From contig CAVYWD010000002.1 in the NCBI GenBank assembly GCA_963772225.1, forward strand, positions 930,001 to 994,000: 64,000 bases of DNA, read 5' to 3'. Under the pieces are notes generated by a model, which made no database searches, was not told where the DNA came from, and saw only the letters and a program-made list of their open reading frames with translations. This stretch comes from CAVYWD01 sp963772225 (lineage in GTDB: Bacteria > Myxococcota > Myxococcia > Myxococcales > UBA5297). The position numbers and the translations under genes are program-made. Positions within the stretch are counted from its first letter, which is position 1. Every line of letters begins with the position of its first letter. Below are positions 27,556 through 36,997 of the stretch, in pieces.

Positions 27556-29088
27556 ATGTCCCTGCGCGTCAAGCTGATCGCGCTCTTCGCGGCAGTGCTC
27601 GCCGCCACCATGGGAGTCGCAGCCTGGCTGGGCGGCCGCATCGCCGAAGCCTCCATCGAGACCGAAATTCGCGAGCGCACGCTGGAGACCGCGCGCGCCT
27701 TCGCGGCCGAGCTCTCGCGCTCTGCCAGCTACGACGCCCGCTCCTCCAACGAGCGGCTCGCCCAGCTCTTGCGCAGCCACCGCGGCTTGCGCGCCGGCGA
27801 GCTGGCCATCGAGCGGCCGGGGCCCGACCTCATCACTCGCATCGAGCTCACTTCGCTGGGCCCGCGCCAGGAGCTGCGCGAGGGCCAGTCCGACGTCCCC
27901 TCGAAGGACTCCTGGCTCCTCGTCGACGCCGCGGACGGTCGCCACTGGTCGGTCTCCATCCCGGCGCGCATCGGGCGGTCCCGCGGGCGCATCACCCTCG
28001 AGGCGTCCCTGACCGAGGCCGACACCCTCGCCAACGCCGAGCGCCGAGTCTTCATGTGGGTCACCGCCGGCGCCTGCGCCGTGCTCATCTTCGCGGTCCA
28101 CCTGCTCGTCACGCGCTTCATCGGCCGGCCCATCGAGGCGCTCGCCTCCGCCATGCGCCGGGTCGAGAGCGGCCAGCTCGAGACCGCCGTGGAGCCCAGC
28201 TCGCGCGACGAGCTGGCCACCTTGGCCCACGGCTTCAACGCCATGGTGCTGCGCATCCGCGGGTTCAACCGCGAGCTTCAGGAGAAGATCGATCAGGCGG
28301 TGGCCGACCTGGCGCGCAAGAACCACGACCTGGCGGTGCTGAATGACCTGCTCGTCGCGGCCCGCCGAGACCTGACCGCCAAGGAGCGCCTCGCCGCGCT
28401 CGGGCAGCTCGCCGGCACGCTCGCCCACGAGCTGGGCAACCCGCTCAACGCCATCAACGGCCACGTCCAGCTCCTCGCGCGCGCCCCGGACGTGACGGCT
28501 CCGGTGCGAGACGATCTGAAACTGGTGCAATCGGAGATCGTTCGAATGACCGGCATCATCCGGCGGTTTCTCGACTCCACCCGCGCCATGACACCCGCCC
28601 CCGAGCCCGTGGACCTGGCCGCGCTGGTCACCGCGGCGCTCGACCTGTCGCTCTCGACCGAGGCCCGCAGCCGCATCCAGGTGGAAAAAGAGCTGAGCCC
28701 GGAGGCGGCGAGCGCGGTGCTCGACCCGGGCCTGGTGCGCCACGTGCTCACGAACTTCATCGCCAACGCGGTGGACGCCATGCCTGCGGGCGGCCGCCTG
28801 AAGGTCCGCGCCGAGCGGCGGGGCGAGGACCTCTGGCTGTCAGTGGAGGACACCGGCCGGGGCATCGGCCCGGAGGAGCGCAAGCGGATCTTCGAGCCCT
28901 TCTTCACCACCAAGCCGGTGGGCCACGGGACAGGCCTGGGCTTGTCCATCTGCAAGGAGATCGCCCGGGCGCTCCGCGGCCGCATCGAGGTAGACAGCGC
29001 GCCCGGCGCCGGGGCAACCTTTGCGCTCATCTTCCCGGCCCCACGGAGCGAGCCCGAGAGCATCGGCGCGCTCGGGGCCACGGCGTGA
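27556..29088 (+). CDS. NtrB-type membrane sensor histidine kinase
   Basis: 510 residues. TM1 at ~8-26, an extracytoplasmic sensor of ~140 residues, TM2 at ~172-190, HAMP (RFIGRPIEALASAMRRVESG), a coiled coil, HisKA (LAGTLAHELGNPLNAINGHVQLL), and HATPase (NFIANAVDAMPAGG, VEDTGRGIGPEERKRIFEPF, GTGLGLSICKEIARA). HELGNPLN is the form seen in NtrB/ZraS-like kinases that partner sigma-54 activators. The NtrC-type regulator gene follows after 92 bp and is the likely partner. Confidence 0.93.
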   Translation: MSLRVKLIALFAAVLAATMGVAAWLGGRIAEASIETEIRERTLETARAFAAELSRSASYDARSSNERLAQLLRSHRGLRAGELAIERPGPDLITRIELTSLGPRQELREGQSDVPSKDSWLLVDAADGRHWSVSIPARIGRSRGRITLEASLTEADTLANAERRVFMWVTAGACAVLIFAVHLLVTRFIGRPIEALASAMRRVESGQLETAVEPSSRDELATLAHGFNAMVLRIRGFNRELQEKIDQAVADLARKNHDLAVLNDLLVAARRDLTAKERLAALGQLAGTLAHELGNPLNAINGHVQLLARAPDVTAPVRDDLKLVQSEIVRMTGIIRRFLDSTRAMTPAPEPVDLAALVTAALDLSLSTEARSRIQVEKELSPEAASAVLDPGLVRHVLTNFIANAVDAMPAGGRLKVRAERRGEDLWLSVEDTGRGIGPEERKRIFEPFFTTKPVGHGTGLGLSICKEIARALRGRIEVDSAPGAGATFALIFPAPRSEPESIGALGATA

Positions 29089-29180
29089 GGCGGACCTGCC
29101 ATGGTCGCTGAACCGAGAATTCACTGGCGCCGGGCTCTTTCCCGCCTGAGCCGTTCAGGCCGCAGCGAGGCAGCCGCGCG

Positions 29181-30542
<1,362 letters not shown>

Positions 30543-30672
30543 CGGCGCCGGCGCCCCCTTGCTTCCCAGCGCACGAGGCGAGCCGGGCGGCGCTCGCCGC
30601 CCCGGCCTGCGCTCGATCCCTCCCTGCATGCGCCGAGGCCGCGCCACACCATTGAGCCTCGGAGGGCCGGTT

Positions 30673-31140
30673 ATGGCCAAGGACATCGAGCGCGAGGTGG
30701 AGGAGGGGACGGCCGCGAGCGCGCCCGCGGACTCTGTCTCGCAAGCGGTTGCGGGCGTCTCTTCGGGGATGAGCGCGCTCGTCCGCGGGCACCTCGACCT
30801 CGCGCGCGTGGAGATGACGCGCGACCTGCGCACTCTGGGCAAAGGGGTCGGCGCCCAGCTCGGCGGAACGCCTATCCTCCTGGTCGGCTACCTGCTCCTC
30901 TGGGTGGCGATCGGCTCGCTGCTCGCATTGTCCATGGCGCTATGGGTTGCCTTCTTGATCTGCGCGCTGGCGAACTTCGCCATTGGCGCGGTGATGCTCG
31001 CCTGGGGTCGTTCGAAGGTCCGGCGCAACAAGATGGAGATGCCCGCCACCTCCCAGGAGCTGAAGCGCGACCGCTCCTGGATGACCGAGCTGCGCCATCC
31101 GCCGGAGGAGCGCAAAGAGCTTCGGGGCACAGTGCACTGA
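30673..31140 (+). CDS. Phage-holin-X-like (superfamily III) membrane protein
   Basis: 155 residues. ATG chosen because a GGAGG (30661) lies nearby upstream. N-terminal amphipathic region (SQAVAGVSSGMSALVRGHLDLARVEMTRDL), then two TM helices (~75-97 and ~101-122: PILLVGYLLLWVAIGSLLAL, WVAFLICALANFAIGAV), and a basic tail ending MPATSQELKRDRSWMTEL. This matches the putative actinobacterial holin-X family, which in most genomes is a housekeeping envelope protein rather than a lysis holin. The last 47 codons lie inside a 197-bp tandem duplication. Confidence 0.75.
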   Translation: MAKDIEREVEEGTAASAPADSVSQAVAGVSSGMSALVRGHLDLARVEMTRDLRTLGKGVGAQLGGTPILLVGYLLLWVAIGSLLALSMALWVAFLICALANFAIGAVMLAWGRSKVRRNKMEMPATSQELKRDRSWMTELRHPPEERKELRGTVH

Positions 31141-31393
31141 GCTCCTCTCCCCCCAACCCCCTCCCCGCTTTGCGGGGAGGGGGCGAAGGGGGTGAGGCCT
31201 GGGGTCGTTCGAAGGTCCGGCGCAACAAGATGGAGATGCCCGCCACCTCCCAGGAGCTGAAGCGCGATCGCTTCTGGATGACCGAGCTGCGCCATCCGCC
31301 GGAGGAGCGCAAAGAGCTTCGGGGCACAGTGCACTGAGCTCCTCTCCCCCCAACCCCCTCCCCGCTTTGCGGGGAGGGGGCGAAGGGGGTGAG
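31000..31393 (+). repeat. 197-bp tandem duplication of a gene tail plus palindromic repeat
   Basis: 31000-31196 and 31197-31393 are direct copies with a period of 197 bp. Each holds the last 47 codons of the holin-X-like gene, its stop and the GC-rich palindrome. Two substitutions are visible: GACCGC versus GATCGC and CTCCTGG versus CTTCTGG. The second copy has no promoter or start and is a gene fragment (31197-31337). The point differences argue against a pure assembly artefact. Confidence 0.95.
31144..31197. repeat. GC-rich palindromic repeat, copy A
   Basis: 54 bp directly after the holin-X-like stop: CCTCTCC, a C-rich arm, CCCCGC-TTT-GCGGGG core, a G-rich arm and GGTGAGG. The inner stem CCCTCCCCGC/GCGGGGAGGG is perfect. 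No T tract. It belongs to the same family as the copies at 31341, 50919, 58592 and 61492. Confidence 0.85.
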
Positions 31394-31394
31394 G
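31341..31394. repeat. GC-rich palindromic repeat, copy B
   Basis: Duplicate of copy A, produced by the 197-bp tandem duplication. It lies three bases before the stop of the convergent acyl-CoA ligase gene, so it separates convergent genes and may act as a bidirectional transcription end. Confidence 0.85.
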
Positions 31395-31397
31395 TCG

Positions 31398-33311
31398 CTA
31401 GTCGAACGACTCGCTCTCGTACATCGCGTCCAAGACCTTGGCGTACTTCGCGGTGACGAGCTTGCGCTTGACCTTGAGGCTCGGGGTGATCTCCCCGGTC
31501 TCCTGAGCCCACTCCCGGTCCAGGATGGTGAACCTCTTGACGGTCGCGTAGCTGGGCAGGGCGGCGTTGAGCGCATCGATGGCCGCTTGCACCCGCGCGC
31601 GGACCTCCGGGCGCTGGGAGAGCTCGGCGTAGCTGTCCGCCGCGACCTGGTTGTCCTCGGCCCACTTCCGGGCGTTCTCCTCGGAGACGGTGACCAGCGC
31701 GCTGACGTACTTGCGGCGGTCGCCGTGGACCATGACCTGGCTGATGAGCGGCTCGGTCTTGAGCGCGTTCTCCAGCTCCTGCGGCGCGATGTACTTGCCG
31801 CCGGAGGTCTTGATGAGGTCCTTCTTCCGATCCGTGATGCGCAGCGCGCCGTCGCCGTCGAGCTCGCCGATGTCGCCGGTGTGGAACCAGCCGTCGGACT
31901 CCAGGGCCTCGGCGGTCTCCTTGGGGAGGTTGTAGTAACCCTTCATGACCTGCGGGCCGCGCACCAGGACCTCGCCGTCTTCGGCGATCTTCACGTCGAT
32001 GAACTTCATGGCGGGCCCGACCGTGCCGATCCGGACGCGGCTGGGCCGGTTGACGAACGTGCCCGCGCAGGTCTCGGTCAGGCCGTAGCCCTCGCAGACG
32101 AGCAGGCCGCAGGTGTCGAAGAAGTAGGCGATCTTCTTGGAGAGCGGGGCCCCGCCGGACACGAAGAGGCGCATCCGCCCGCCGAACCGCGCCTGCAGGC
32201 GTTCCTGGATCTTGCTGAACACGAGCCGCTTGGCGAGGGCCCACTGGACCGAGGTGTGCTCGCGCCCGGCATTGCGCGCGGCCGCGTACTCGTCGAACTG
32301 CCCCATGGCCCAGTGGAAGAGCCGCCCCTTCACGCCCGGCGCCGACTCGCCGTCGGCCACCACTTTGCTGTAGGCCTTCTCGAACACCCGAGGCACCGCC
32401 GGGAGCACCGTGGCCCGCACCTCGGCGGCGTTGTCGACCGCGCGCTCGACCGACTCGGCGAAGGCCATGACGATGCCCACGCCCAGCCAGGTCGCCATCA
32501 CCACCAGCGCGAACGAGTGCGCCAGCGGCAGGAACAGGAGGATGACGTCGCCCTCGATGAGCAGCTGCGCGTCGTGCGCGGCCATGGCCTCTTTGGTCCA
32601 GGCCTCATGGGTCAGCATCACGCCCTTGGGGGCGCCGGTGGTGCCGGAGGTGTACAGGATGTACGCGAGGTCGCCCGGGTCGAGGGCGGCGTTCGCCTCT
32701 TCGAGCGCGGTGGGGTTGCCCGCGAGGCGAGCAGCGCCCCTCTGCTCCAGGTCGGACAGGCTGATGAGCCCCGGGTCGGCCGCCTCCACCTCGAAGCCGA
32801 TGCAGTGCTTCAGCAGAGGGAGGCTCGGCCGGATTTCCCGGACCCGCGCCCACCGCCCCGACGAGCGCCCCTCGGGCTGGTCGCGGTCGATGAAGACGGC
32901 GCAGGCCCCGCTGTCCTTGAGGATGTACTCGACCTCCTGCGGCGTGTTGGAGGCGTAGATGGGGACCGCCACGCCGCCCACCCCGTAGATGGCCATGTTG
33001 GCGAGCACCCACTCGTATCGGGTGGCGGAGAAGATGGCCACGCGATCGCCGCGGGCAATGCCGAGCTCCGCCAGGCCCGCCGCGATGCGCCGGACCCGGT
33101 CGCAGGTCTCGCCCCAGGTCGCCTCCTGCCAGCGGTTCTCGACCTTGAACTTGGCGGCCGGGCGCTCGGGAGCGCGCGCCTGGAGGAGGAGCAGGTCCAG
33201 CAGGTTTCGGGCTGCCTCGAGCGCCTGTGCACCCGCCGCAGCGCGGCCGGCAACCGGCGCTCCGCGGGAGTTCGGGCGAGCTCCTGCGGCGACCTCGGTC
33301 TGAGTTTCCAC
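31398..33311 (-). CDS. Long-chain fatty-acid-CoA ligase (AMP-forming)
   Basis: 637 residues; GTG start with GGAGG upstream. ANL-superfamily signatures: YILYTSGTTGAPKGVMLTH (P-loop), PLAHSFALVV, SGGAPLSKKIAYFF, CEGYGLTETC, GWFHTGDIGELD and DRKKDLIKTSGGKYIAPQELE, with the catalytic Lys in TPSLKVKRKLV. It activates fatty acids to acyl-CoA via acyl-AMP at the membrane. Length and the C-terminal order match the FadD15-like bacterial group. Confidence 0.93.
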   Translation of the reverse strand: METQTEVAAGARPNSRGAPVAGRAAAGAQALEAARNLLDLLLLQARAPERPAAKFKVENRWQEATWGETCDRVRRIAAGLAELGIARGDRVAIFSATRYEWVLANMAIYGVGGVAVPIYASNTPQEVEYILKDSGACAVFIDRDQPEGRSSGRWARVREIRPSLPLLKHCIGFEVEAADPGLISLSDLEQRGAARLAGNPTALEEANAALDPGDLAYILYTSGTTGAPKGVMLTHEAWTKEAMAAHDAQLLIEGDVILLFLPLAHSFALVVMATWLGVGIVMAFAESVERAVDNAAEVRATVLPAVPRVFEKAYSKVVADGESAPGVKGRLFHWAMGQFDEYAAARNAGREHTSVQWALAKRLVFSKIQERLQARFGGRMRLFVSGGAPLSKKIAYFFDTCGLLVCEGYGLTETCAGTFVNRPSRVRIGTVGPAMKFIDVKIAEDGEVLVRGPQVMKGYYNLPKETAEALESDGWFHTGDIGELDGDGALRITDRKKDLIKTSGGKYIAPQELENALKTEPLISQVMVHGDRRKYVSALVTVSEENARKWAEDNQVAADSYAELSQRPEVRARVQAAIDALNAALPSYATVKRFTILDREWAQETGEITPSLKVKRKLVTAKYAKVLDAMYESESFD

Positions 33312-33358
33312 GGTGCCTCCCCGCCGGCGGCGCGGCGCCGCAGGCCATTTCGACGATC

Positions 33359-34141
33359 CTATCTGGCGCCGGACTTGGAGTTCAAAGCAAACAGGCGCGC
33401 CGCGTTCTCAGTGGTCTCTTGCGACAGCTCCTCGAGCGGCACTTCGCGCACCTGCGCGAGCCTCTTGGCGGTCTCCACCACGAACGCCGGCTCGTTTCGA
33501 CGGCCTCGGTACGGCAGCGGCGCCAGGTACGGGCTGTCCGTCTCGACCAAGAGGCGATCCCGCGGAGTCAGCCGCGCCGCGGCCCGGACCTCGTCCGCGC
33601 TTTTGAAGGTAACGATGCCGGAGAAGGAGAGGTAGAACCCGAGGTCGAGATAGGCGCGCGCCGCCGCGCGGTCCCCGCTGAAGCAGTGGATTTGCCCGCC
33701 CACCTCCCCGGCCCTCTCCTCCTGCAGGATCCGCTGGACGTCCGGGTCGGCCTCGCGCACGTGGACGACCAGGGGCTTCTTCACCTTGCGCGCAAGCGCG
33801 ATGGACCAGCGCAGCGCCTCGCGCTGCCTTTCGCGCGGCGAGTGGTCGTAGTGGAAGTCGAGCCCCGTCTCGCCCACCGCCACCACCCGCGGATCGGCCG
33901 CGTCCTGAGCGCAGCGCTCCCAATCCGCCGCAGGGACCTGGGCGCAGTCGTGCGGATGGATGCCCACCGTGGCCGCGACGCCCTCGTGCTGCGCCGCGAG
34001 CTCGAGCGCGTTCCCGAACTGGCCCGGCGCCTTCCACAGTCCGTTGACGATCAGGCGGCCGACCCCGGCGGCCTTCGCGCGGGCGATGACCGCGGCAGCG
34101 TCCGGCGCATCGTCGAGGTGGCAATGCGCGTCGATGAGCAT
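33359..34141 (-). CDS. TatD-family metal-dependent hydrolase
   Basis: 260 residues. Metal ligands: IDAHCHLDD (HxH), VAVGETGLDFHYD (Glu), LVVHVREAD (His), IHCFSGD (His) and LVETDSPYLAPLPYRGRRNEP (Asp). TatD proteins are Mg-dependent 3'-5' nucleases or D-aminoacyl-tRNA deacylases, not Tat transport components. It lies 47 bp upstream of the acyl-CoA ligase on the same strand. Confidence 0.94.
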   Translation of the reverse strand: MLIDAHCHLDDAPDAAAVIARAKAAGVGRLIVNGLWKAPGQFGNALELAAQHEGVAATVGIHPHDCAQVPAADWERCAQDAADPRVVAVGETGLDFHYDHSPRERQREALRWSIALARKVKKPLVVHVREADPDVQRILQEERAGEVGGQIHCFSGDRAAARAYLDLGFYLSFSGIVTFKSADEVRAAARLTPRDRLLVETDSPYLAPLPYRGRRNEPAFVVETAKRLAQVREVPLEELSQETTENAARLFALNSKSGAR

Positions 34142-34431
34142 GTTTTCTGTTTAGGGCGAAACCCCGCCGGAAGCCAGGGCTTCGCGCGAGGCCGCCCACG
34201 CAAGGCTCGCGGAAATTATCGCAGGACCTCATCGCATCGATAAGCCAATCTCGCATCAGCGGGTGCGGTCGCCGTCCCTAGACGGGGCGAGATCCTTCTC
34301 GGCGGGCGGCCGACCTTCTCTCGCGCGGCGCGAGTTCGCCCGGGCGCGACTCCGGCGCGCTCGAGGGCAAGGCCCGCGCCGCGTTTCGGGGGCCACTCGC
34401 GCGCGAGCCCATCCGATCGGCCCCTCGGCGG

Positions 34432-35142
34432 CTAGACTCTGACCAGGAGGTTCATCCTCGACTCGGCGATGCTCCACCCCTTAAGCCTCGAGCGCTCCAG
34501 CATCTGCCTCAGCTCCCGAGGGGTGTAGCCCGCTTGAATGGAGGTCCTCCAATAGCGGCGCATCAAGCGCCAGGGGATAGTGCGGTCCAGCGCGAAGAGC
34601 GAAGAGAAGAGAGCGAAGAAGAGAGCGCCAGGGAGGCCCACGTCGCGACGCCCGTCGCAGAGGAAGGCGCGGCCGCCCGGACGCAGGACCCGCGCGACCT
34701 CGTCGAGGACGGCGCCGACGTCGAGCCAGTGGTGCATGGAGCCGTTGGAGATCACGGCGTCGAAGCTCGCGTCCCCGAGCGCGGTCATGTGCGCCGCGTC
34801 GCCCTCGACGAAGCGGAGGTTCTGCACCCCAGCCGCGGCGCGGTTGGCCTCGGCGACGCGCACCATGTCCGGGGAGAGTTCGAGCCCGACGAGCTCGGCC
34901 TGTGGCAGGCCGCGCGCGATCTCGATGCTGATCCAACCCGGCCCCGATCCGATCTCCAGGATTCGCGCCCTCGGCCGATCGGCGAGGGCGCCCAGCACCT
35001 CCGCGCACAGCCTCCGGTAGTTCAGGGCGAGGAACCTGCGCGCGAAGCGGCTGTAGGCCTCCATCGAGAGCGACGGAGTATCAGCGATGGCCCCCGCGGT
35101 CTCGTCGGACTCCGGGATTCGCTCGGGCAGGGCGTACCACAT
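34432..35142 (-). CDS. Class I SAM-dependent methyltransferase (UbiE/methyltransferase-11 type)
   Basis: 236 residues. SAM-binding motif ARILEIGSGPGWISIEIA, acidic LVGLELS, VEGDAAHM, DAVISNGSMHHWLDV and VLRPGGRAFLCDGRR. The substrate is unknown, probably a small molecule or lipid. The ATG lies inside the 3' end of the preceding PadR-type regulator gene (62-bp overlap), so the two are one transcriptional unit and the regulator probably controls it. Confidence 0.86.
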   Translation of the reverse strand: MWYALPERIPESDETAGAIADTPSLSMEAYSRFARRFLALNYRRLCAEVLGALADRPRARILEIGSGPGWISIEIARGLPQAELVGLELSPDMVRVAEANRAAAGVQNLRFVEGDAAHMTALGDASFDAVISNGSMHHWLDVGAVLDEVARVLRPGGRAFLCDGRRDVGLPGALFFALFSSLFALDRTIPWRLMRRYWRTSIQAGYTPRELRQMLERSRLKGWSIAESRMNLLVRV

Positions 35143-35726
35143 GGCGCTCCTCCTTCTCGGCGGTGCGCAAAAGCCGCCGGTGGACCTTCTCGAGCCACGC
35201 CAGCTCGGCGCGCTCGTGCGCCAGCGCGTGCTCGAGCATGCTCGGGGCGATGGCCAGGACCCGCGCTCGCTCCCGCGCCCCGCGAGCGGCCTGGCGGATC
35301 CGCTCCTCGACCGCAGGGATCCGGGACTCGAGGTCTCGCAGCGCCGCGCGCTGCCTCGCCAGGCGCTCGCCGAGCACCTCGAGCAGCTCGCCCGCCCCCA
35401 GGTGCACCGCGAACGCCAGCCCCTCGTCGATGGCGCGGTAGACGCGCTCGTCTTCGCGCAGCGCCTCGAGGACCAGGCGCCGCAGCTGCGCGCGGCCCGC
35501 AGTCGGTGATCTCGAAGGTCACGCGCTCCGGGCGCCGCCCGACCCGCTCGCCCTGCCTCCGAGCGACCAGGCCCCGCTCCTCGAGGCGCCCCAGCGCGTG
35601 GTAGAGGGCCCCAAAGGTGAGCCTCGCAAACGACGCCAGGCCACGCTCCTCAAAGCGCTGCCGCAGCTCGTAGCCGTGCAGCGGTCCCTCCGCCAACAGG
35701 CCGAGCGCGACTCGCTCCGTGGACAT
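35081..35726 (-). pseudogene. PadR-family transcriptional regulator, one +1 frameshift
   Basis: The N-terminal frame gives a PadR winged helix (VALGLLAEGPLHGYELRQRF, LTFGALYHALGRLEERGLV, VTFEITDCG). It then breaks; the next frame continues RAQLRRLVLEALRE and a long C-terminal coiled coil (LHRRLLRTAEKEER region). One extra base in the GGGCC run at about 35494-35498 explains it: 646 nt is 215 codons plus one. Ligand-responsive PadR repressors usually control an adjacent gene, here the methyltransferase overlapping its 3' end. GGAGAG lies nine bases before the ATG. The homopolymer context makes a sequencing error likely. Confidence 0.82.
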
Positions 35727-36394
35727 GGCGAAGGCTCTCCATCCATCGGGTCTATTCTACGTGGGATATATTGCCTCGGATTCACCTGAACGCGCAAGGC
35801 GCGGCGCGCAGAGCGAGCGTGGAAGAACCCTCGCCCGGACAATTCATCCGGTCTTGCGTCGCGAGGCATACGACGTTGGAGCTTCAGGATGCGCGTCGCC
35901 GCAGGCTTCTCAACCCGTTCAGCGCTCTAACCAATAGGCGTTTGACGCAGCCGTCGAGGGCAGGGACAGGCGCAGCGGTGGCCCGGCTGCGTCAAACGTC
36001 GGGTTGAACGAAGCCGTTGGCGCCCTTCGGTCGCCGACCCGTAGGGGTGCCGCTTCGCGGCGCTTCCAGCCTCGGGTTCTCAGGGATGGAACGAGCACCG
36101 AGTCGGCCCGCGCTTTGCTGATGGGGTTTCTCGGCCCACTACTTTGGTCGGAGAGCACACAAGAACCGCTGCGGCAATCTCGAGTGCCACAGGACCGGTG
36201 CCACGACTCCGGTCGCTCTTTGCGACAGAGGAGCGAGGGCGGATTCTCAGCTCGGGACTCTCGGGCAGACACCACCAGCCCATCTGCAGACTGTCCTAGG
36301 CTCCTCGCTGCTGGAGGGCGAGGGGTCAGTGAGCGTCGATTCCTTCGCATGCCAGCAGCTGCAGAGCACCGTCATCGCCTAGGGCATGCACGTT
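35727..36394 (+). other. Gene-poor accessory stretch with a 15-bp inverted repeat
   Basis: About 670 bp between the PadR gene and the S23-type cassette. No supported coding region. It holds the perfect inverted repeat described separately (35939-35998). Immediately upstream of the PadR gene, an A+T-rich patch around 35752-35772 (contains TATTCTACGTGGGATATATT) may be its promoter and operator; a minus-strand TAGAAT would fit a -10 element. Confidence 0.4.
35939..35998. repeat. 15-bp perfect inverted repeat (attC-like hairpin)
   Basis: CGTTTGACGCAGCCG (35939-35953) and CGGCTGCGTCAAACG (35984-35998) are separated by 30 nt. On the minus strand the outer ends read GTTCAAC (matching RYYYAAC) and GTTAGAG, reminiscent of integron attC core sites. 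The outer pairing is poor and no integrase or cassette is nearby, so the resemblance is weak. Confidence 0.55.
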
Positions 36395-36447
36395 GACGTG
36401 GACGTGGGCGTTCGACGTGGTCGGCGACGGCGACGGCGACGTGGCCG
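36395..36447 (+). repeat. Left arm of the long inverted repeat around the four-helix-bundle gene
   Basis: 53 bp beginning GACGTGGACGTGGGCGTTCG and ending GACGTGGCCG. It is the inverted copy of 36889-36947, identical apart from a six-base insertion in the right arm. The sequence is built of GACGTG/GGCGAC hexamers. Confidence 0.9.
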
Positions 36448-36485
36448 TGGGCGGTCGTGTCGGAGGTCCCTGCTATGCCATCAGA

Positions 36486-36824
36486 ATGCTCAGCTTCCAG
36501 AAGATCGATGTCTACCAGCGAGCCATCGACCTTCTCGCCTTGGCTTCGCAGCTATCATCCGACGTCCCCCGAGGGAACGCAGCACTCTTGGACCAGCTGC
36601 GGCGGGCAGCCAGCTCGATCCCCTTGAACATCGCCGAAGCAGCCGGACGGACTGGCCGAGCTGACGCAGCTCGCGCCTACGCCATCGCCCGCGGTTCGGC
36701 GATGGAGTGTGCCGCTGCCCTGGATGCCCTCCTGGTACTCAAGATCATTGACGCCGCCACACACCAGAGAGGCTGCCAGCTGCTCGAACGCATCGTTGCC
36801 ATGCTGACCAAGCTCTGTCGCTGA
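36486..36824 (+). CDS. Four-helix-bundle protein, S23 / 23S rRNA intervening-sequence (IVP) family
   Basis: 112 residues. Family pattern: MLSFQKIDVYQRAIDLLALA, DQLRRAASSIPLNIAEAAGR (the conserved SIxxNIAE core), YAIARGSAMECAAALDALLVL and a C-terminal helix with LLERIVAMLTKL. Proteins of this family are encoded in intervening sequences of 23S rRNA genes (Leptospira, Coxiella) and relatives occur with diversity-generating retroelements (Avd); they are basic pentamers that bind nucleic acid. The start at 36486 is chosen because the family begins here; the frame is open further upstream, but that part is the repeat arm. It is enclosed by a long inverted repeat and is not in an rRNA gene. Codon use is less G+C-rich than neighbours. 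Confidence 0.85.
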   Translation: MLSFQKIDVYQRAIDLLALASQLSSDVPRGNAALLDQLRRAASSIPLNIAEAAGRTGRADAARAYAIARGSAMECAAALDALLVLKIIDAATHQRGCQLLERIVAMLTKLCR

Positions 36825-36888
36825 GTCGCCCGGCCACGCCGCCTCGCCGTCGCCGTCAGGTCAGCGTCGCCGTCTGCGTCACCGTCGC

Positions 36889-36995
36889 CGGCCACGTCGC
36901 CGTCGCCGTCGCCGACCACGCCTACGTCGAACGCCCACGTCCACGTCGGGGTCTCAGATCCGACTCGCCTCCCGGCTGCCGCCGCAGGCGGCTTC
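36889..36995 (-). repeat. Right arm of the inverted repeat plus terminal palindrome
   Basis: 36889-36947 is the inverted copy of the left arm (extra TAGGCG inside). 36961-36995 continues CGACTCGCCTCCC and the palindrome GCCGCCGCAGGCGGC, and this outer part together with the arm is what recurs as a solo copy at 22925-23017. Hexameric GTCGCC/GTCGCCGTC repeats fill the space back to the gene. Confidence 0.85.
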
Positions 36996-36997
36996 GT

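Noticed and set aside
30673..31140. Phage lysis holin or prophage remnant
   Set aside because: The holin-X-like family is widespread as a chromosomal membrane protein, and no other phage gene is nearby.
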